Assembly (NCBI GenBank): GCA_023431205.1
Contig: JAEYXQ010000051.1
Span: forward strand, 1-61,664
Source: Pseudomonadota bacterium
GTDB lineage: Bacteria > Pseudomonadota > Alphaproteobacteria > Rhizobiales > Devosiaceae
Length of the DNA stretch: 61,664 nt
Direction of reading: 5' to 3'
The notes under the pieces were generated by a model. The model ran no database searches and was not told the origin of the DNA. It worked only from the letters and a program-made list of their open reading frames with translations. The translations under genes and the position numbers were made by a program. This document shows, one piece after another, positions 58,272 to 61,664 of this stretch; the stretch's first letter is position 1; each line of letters opens with the position of its first letter.

Positions 58272-58603
58272 GCTTTGGCGGCCTCAAATACCAGTTCCAG
58301 AACTCCATCGAGGTTGCGCATGACCTCGTCGTCGGTCACCCGCAATACCCGGTACCCTTCTGCCGCAAACCGTCGATCCCGCACCGCGTCTCTCAAAGGT
58401 GCATCGCCGATATAGTGGCTGTCACCATCCACCTCGATCACCAGCCGGCCGGCATGCCAGGCAAAGTCTGCGTAGTACGGACCGATCTGCGCCTGCCTGC
58501 GCCAATGTTGTCCGATGCTCTTCATCTGTCGCAAGGCAGACCATAGCTGCACCTCCGGCGCCGTCATGTTCTTGCGCAATTGCCGAGCTTGCCGAACGCT
58601 CAT
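58259..58603 (-). CDS. DUF559 / Vsr-like endonuclease-domain protein
   Basis: 114 residues from ATG 58603. DUF559 belongs to the PD-(D/E)xK nuclease superfamily near Vsr mismatch endonuclease. Visible: RQLRKNMTAPEVQLWSALR with conserved Glu17, the DF pair in YYADFAWH (Asp46), LVIEVDGDSHY (Glu57, Asp59) and RDRRFAAEGYRVLRV. The ribosome site GAGGGTG and the bases before ATG come from the right inverted repeat, and the last residues (KAPHP) and stop come from the left one. The gene thus fills a 430-bp repeat-bounded unit. The frame stays open upstream of the ATG through the right repeat. Activity is unknown. Confidence 0.85.
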   Translation of the reverse strand: MSVRQARQLRKNMTAPEVQLWSALRQMKSIGQHWRRQAQIGPYYADFAWHAGRLVIEVDGDSHYIGDAPLRDAVRDRRFAAEGYRVLRVTDDEVMRNLDGVLELVFEAAKAPHP

Positions 58604-58605
58604 AA

Positions 58606-58653
58606 CCCCCACCCTCATTCCCTCCCCACGAGGGGGAGGGAGGCGATGAACAT
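58606..58653. repeat. Right 48-bp inverted repeat of the DUF559 cassette
   Basis: Reverse-complement partner of 58224-58271. It lies 2 bases upstream of the DUF559 start codon and carries GAGGGTGGGGG on the coding strand, a plausible Shine-Dalgarno sequence. No target-site duplication is evident outside the two repeats. Confidence 0.9.
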
Positions 58654-58749
58654 GCCCGTCGTCTTTGAGGCGAGCAAGGAGTAGCGCAAAGTCGCGCCTT
58701 CCCAACCCGATGGCGCTTTCGTAGAAACGCAGCAGGATCGGGAGCAGCG

Positions 58750-59958
58750 ATGGCCTGGGGCACTGAGACGGAGGCGGTGCGGTTTACCGGGGGGCGGGGG
58801 GAGCTCGGCTGGACGCTGCTAAAGGGCTATGCCCTGATGGTCCCCACCATCGGGCTCTACCGCTTCTGGCTGACCACGGCCAAGCGGCGTTTCTACTGGT
58901 CCAACACCGAAATCGGTGGTGACGCGCTGGAATATACCGGCTCGGCAACGCAGTTGTTGCTCGGCTTCCTGATGGCGCTGGCGGTGTTCGTGCCGCTCTA
59001 CGGGCTGTTCTTCTACCTCTCCACGCAATCCTCGGAAGCGGCGGTGGTCGGCTATGGGGCCGTTGGCGTCGTCCTGTGGTTCCTGATGGGCTATGCCATC
59101 TACCGGGCCCGGGACTTCCGCCTCTCCCGCACGCTGTGGCGCGGCATCCGTTTCGACCAGCAGGGCAGCGCCTGGAACTATGCGCTGCGCCGGTTCCTGT
59201 GGTCGCTGCTGGTGATCGCTACGGCAGGGCTGGCCTATCCCTTCATGGCGGTCAGCCTCTGGCAATATCGCTATCGCAACTCCTGGTTCGGGGATCGGCA
59301 GTTCGGCTTCACCGGCGGGCTGAAGCAGCTCGCAGTGCCATATTATCTCGCCTGGGTGCTGGCGGGCGTCGTGGGCGTGATTGCGGCGGTCGTCGCCGAC
59401 GGAAGCGGAACCTTTCCGGAAGGCGGTGGGGCAGCGGATCCGATAGCCTACCTGCCGCTGGCGCTGGGGGCGTTGGTCGTCGGCGTGGTGGTCACCGTCT
59501 ATCGCGCCACCGAGATGACGCGGATGTTCTCCTCGGTCCGGCTGGGCGGCGCGGCCCTGTCGGTGAGGGTGTCCGCCTGGCGGCTGCTTTGCCAATATCT
59601 GGCCTTCGCCCTGGCCCTGGTCGGCATCTACATCCTGCTTGCGGTCGGTGGCTTCGTGGTGCTGCAGGCGGTCGTGGGCGATGCGTTCAGTGATGGCGGC
59701 TTTGACATGACGGTGTTCATGCAGCACATGCAGTCGAGCCTGCTGACCCTTGGCGCCATAATCGTCGGCTACCTGCTGATCCTTGCCGGCTTCAGCTGCG
59801 CCAGTGAATTGTTTCTCGGCTATGGCTTCTGGCGGCTGGTCGCACGCGGGGCGCGCATCAGCGGGCTTGACACCCTGGTTTTCGTGAGGGCTCGCGGCGA
59901 GGATCGCGCCATCGGCGGCGAAGGCCTGGCCGATGCCCTCAATGTGGGGGCGTATTGA
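58750..59958 (+). CDS. DUF898 (YjgN-like) membrane protein
   Basis: 402 residues with about eight to ten membrane spans. Two copies of the DUF898 pattern are visible: GYALMVPTIGLYRFWLTTAKRRFYWSNTEI and FRLSRTLWRGIRFDQQGSAWNYALRRF, followed by TAGLAYPFMAVSLWQYRYRNSWFGDRQFGF, then further helices. Function unknown; the family is common and often precedes an M48 protease, as here, where the protease ATG overlaps this stop (TGATG). They may act together at the membrane. Confidence 0.88.
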   Translation: MAWGTETEAVRFTGGRGELGWTLLKGYALMVPTIGLYRFWLTTAKRRFYWSNTEIGGDALEYTGSATQLLLGFLMALAVFVPLYGLFFYLSTQSSEAAVVGYGAVGVVLWFLMGYAIYRARDFRLSRTLWRGIRFDQQGSAWNYALRRFLWSLLVIATAGLAYPFMAVSLWQYRYRNSWFGDRQFGFTGGLKQLAVPYYLAWVLAGVVGVIAAVVADGSGTFPEGGGAADPIAYLPLALGALVVGVVVTVYRATEMTRMFSSVRLGGAALSVRVSAWRLLCQYLAFALALVGIYILLAVGGFVVLQAVVGDAFSDGGFDMTVFMQHMQSSLLTLGAIIVGYLLILAGFSCASELFLGYGFWRLVARGARISGLDTLVFVRARGEDRAIGGEGLADALNVGAY

Positions 59959-61094
59959 TGGCGATACCCGCGCGCTTCTGGGACGGACAGGTCGCGACGG
60001 CCCATGATGCCGGCCTCGACTACGAGGCGGTGGGCAGCACCGGCACGCTGGTCGTGCGTGAGCCGCATTCGCGGGACGAGCTCACCCGGTGGCCGGCGGA
60101 GACGCTGTTCATGGTGCCCGCCCGGTGGAACGAGTTGCGGCTCGGTGCCAACGGGCAGCCGGATGGGGCGCGCGTCGTGATCGCGGGGCGCGACAACATC
60201 GCCCGCGTGCTGGCGACGCTGCCGCAACTGCACCGCAAGCACCGCGCCGAAGCCGGACGGCAGATGCGCCTGGCGGTGACGGCCACACTGGCGCTCGCAG
60301 CGGTGATCACCGCCTATGTCTATGGCGTCCCGGTGCTGGCCGGCCGGCTGGTGCACCTGGTTCCGCCCGCCTGGGAGGCAAATCTCGGCGACACCGTCGC
60401 GCAGCAGATGGAAACCAGCCTCGGAGGCCTCGAAATCTGCGATCCGAACCCGCAGAGCCTCGCCAACCAAGCCCTGCGCCGCTTCGGCGAGGCCGCCATC
60501 GCCAGCACGGGGACACCGTTCGACCTGGACATCCAGGTGGTGCGCTCGGAGGTGCCCAACGCCTTCGCGCTGCCCGGCGGCACGGTCTATTTCTTCTCCG
60601 CCCTGCTGCAGCAGGCGCGCACCCGTGACGAATTCGCCGGCGTTCTCGCCCACGAGATCGGCCATGTGGTCCACCGCCACGGCATGGAGCAGTTGATCTC
60701 GACCGCCGGCACCGGTGCCCTGATCGGTTTCATCCTCGGCGACATGACCGGCGTCTCCCTGGCTGCGGGTCTCGGCACCATGGTGATCGACACCCGCTTC
60801 TCGCGGCTCTCCGAATTGCAGGCCGACGCTTTCGCCGCCGATGTGGCGCAACGGATGGATTTCCACCCGGCCGGACTGGCCGACCTTGTCGGGCGCGTTG
60901 GAGCGGACGACGACTTCGCGCGGGCGCTGGCGCTGCTCAGTACCCACCCGCTGACCGATGACCGCAAGGCGGCACTGGAGATCATGGCGCGGGAGCGGCC
61001 GACCGGGCTGGAGCCGCCCTTTACCGACGCGGAGTGGCGCGCGATCAAGGCGATGTGCGATCCTCAACCCGCTGGCAAGCGCAAGGGCAGTTGA
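59958..61094 (+). CDS. M48-family metalloprotease, membrane-anchored
   Basis: 378 residues from ATG 59958. The first ~100 residues are a soluble domain (EAVGSTGTLVVRE, FMVPARWNELRLG). A membrane helix follows at about 104-130 (RLAVTATLALAAVITAYVYGVPVLAG), then the peptidase domain with zinc motif HEIGHVVHRHG (232-236 and on) and the third ligand in SELQADAFAADVA. It is like BepA/Oma1-type quality-control proteases. It is translationally coupled to the DUF898 gene. Confidence 0.92.
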   Translation: MAIPARFWDGQVATAHDAGLDYEAVGSTGTLVVREPHSRDELTRWPAETLFMVPARWNELRLGANGQPDGARVVIAGRDNIARVLATLPQLHRKHRAEAGRQMRLAVTATLALAAVITAYVYGVPVLAGRLVHLVPPAWEANLGDTVAQQMETSLGGLEICDPNPQSLANQALRRFGEAAIASTGTPFDLDIQVVRSEVPNAFALPGGTVYFFSALLQQARTRDEFAGVLAHEIGHVVHRHGMEQLISTAGTGALIGFILGDMTGVSLAAGLGTMVIDTRFSRLSELQADAFAADVAQRMDFHPAGLADLVGRVGADDDFARALALLSTHPLTDDRKAALEIMARERPTGLEPPFTDAEWRAIKAMCDPQPAGKRKGS

Positions 61095-61186
61095 GGCGCA
61101 TTCAGGCTCAGGCAACATGTTGCTGCTAAAGCCGTTCTGAAGACGAGGGCGGGGCCGGTCGACGAGCTCCATAGGGCAGGAAACAC

Positions 61187-61664
61187 TTGCGGATACTGAT
61201 CCGGACATCGCGATGGGCCACCTGGGCGCGGCGGCTGGGCAACCTCGCCATTCCCATGGTGATTCTGCCCATTGCCCTCATGTGGATGCGGCTGATCGCG
61301 GGCGATGTGTTTCTGGCCGCTGAGATTGCCGCCGCGGCCGTGGCCGCCATGGCAGTCCTGTCTGCGCTGGTGGCGCTGGTGCGGCTCTGGCAGACCGGCG
61401 ACCTGGGCTGGGACCGGGCGCTGCTCGGGCTCCTGCTCGGCACCCTGGCGCTGCTGCCCTTCCTGTGGCATCTCAACCTGACACTGCGCTATCCGCAGGT
61501 GACCGATATCGCCACGGTCGACCGCGGCGAACTTCCCCTGATCTTCGATCCGGTCAGCCGCAGCATGCCGACGCCGCACGTGCTGCCCGCTGCCGAAGCT
61601 GCCGCCGTGTTCCCCAACGTCCATACCCGCACCTATCCGCTGGGTCAGGTGCCCGCCTATAGCC
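61187..61664 (+). CDS. DUF1499-like membrane protein, truncated by window end
   Basis: A partial frame from TTG 61187, with AGG about 7 bases upstream and an in-frame TAG at 61172 that limits the start. It begins LRILIRTSRWATWARR, then three hydrophobic spans (IPMVILPIALMWMRLIAG, AVAAMAVLSALVALV, LLGLLLGTLALLPFLWHL) and LRYPQVTDIATVDRGELPLIFDP, the entry of a DUF1499-type domain as seen in rhizobial membrane proteins. The C-terminus lies outside the window. It is downstream of the M48 gene by 92 bp, same strand. Confidence 0.6.
   Translation, partial: MRILIRTSRWATWARRLGNLAIPMVILPIALMWMRLIAGDVFLAAEIAAAAVAAMAVLSALVALVRLWQTGDLGWDRALLGLLLGTLALLPFLWHLNLTLRYPQVTDIATVDRGELPLIFDPVSRSMPTPHVLPAAEAAAVFPNVHTRTYPLGQVPAYS

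Noticed and set aside
58604..58705. An upstream in-frame start for the DUF559 protein (34 more residues)
   Set aside because: The extension would be translated repeat sequence; the ATG at 58603 has a better ribosome site and matches the domain start.

Overview
This window is a GC-rich, densely packed piece of an alphaproteobacterial chromosome. The best guess is a member of the Hyphomicrobiales, Devosia-like. That guess rests on gene content and order: mutY next to a DUF721/DciA gene, a DsbA-like gene and smc; a CcrM-type GANTC methyltransferase; an ETF-ubiquinone oxidoreductase; a SleB-type wall hydrolase; a TIGR02301 protein; and the dispersed hairpin repeats built on TTCGACAGGCTCA / GAGCTTGTCGAA and CTCTCCCC...GGGGAGAG. 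It is inference, not a database result. I see no rRNA, tRNA, CRISPR array, prophage or classical insertion sequence.

Layout. 1-325 holds hairpin and direct repeats. 326-6273 carries smc, a DsbA-like protein and DciA on the minus strand, divergent from mutY. 6332-10900 has a ZIP transporter, ccrM, rnhB with a DUF4180 gene, a secreted protein and a HAD hydrolase. 11089-14137 is a PA0069-type radical SAM gene behind a LexA-type box, then a DHA2 drug exporter behind a cluster of palindromes. 14303-17409 has a rifamycin ADP-ribosyltransferase (arr), moaB, a second MFS carrier and a uracil-DNA glycosylase. 17477-24864 runs ETF-QO, a TPR protein, ispE, polyprenyl synthase, a TrmN6-like methyltransferase and an S49 peptidase. 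24861-34054 has an APH-like kinase, glyQ and glyS separated by a LemA/DUF2207 pair, a DUF808 protein and rmuC. 34361-38710 has an rnhA/GNAT/ispH operon divergent from a PPDK paralogue. 38786-46552 is mostly short secreted or housekeeping genes (SleB hydrolase, HD hydrolase, ygfZ, dihydroorotase, Nudix) and ends with a SRAP/YedK gene. 46614-55000 has hemerythrin, FAD oxidoreductase, fabI, phosphatase, MBL hydrolase, aroC, tlyA, SCO, xseB and a deacetylase. 55052-61664 has a Sua5-type enzyme, a DnaJ-like protein, pdxH, a DUF559 nuclease cassette, a DUF898 protein, an M48 protease and a truncated DUF1499 gene.

Themes. Most genes are core functions: chromosome maintenance and repair (smc, mutY, rnhA, rnhB, UDG, rmuC, xseB, SRAP, radical SAM), MEP-pathway isoprenoids (ispE, ispH, polyprenyl synthase), glycyl-tRNA synthesis and cofactor enzymes. 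Convergent gene ends follow a pattern. Five pairs share one CTAG so that both genes stop on TAG, one pair overlaps by 7 nt, and most of the others are separated by a hairpin terminator or a palindromic repeat.

Most interesting items. (1) A 430-bp unit in which a DUF559/Vsr-like nuclease gene is bounded by 48-bp inverted repeats that appear to supply its ribosome-binding site and its stop codon. (2) A radical SAM gene with an alphaproteobacterial LexA box whose product ends in QMSLF, a match to the sliding-clamp docking motif; the SRAP protein elsewhere in the window ends in the same pentapeptide. (3) A two-type hairpin repeat family with compensatory stem changes, always paired one Y with one Z.
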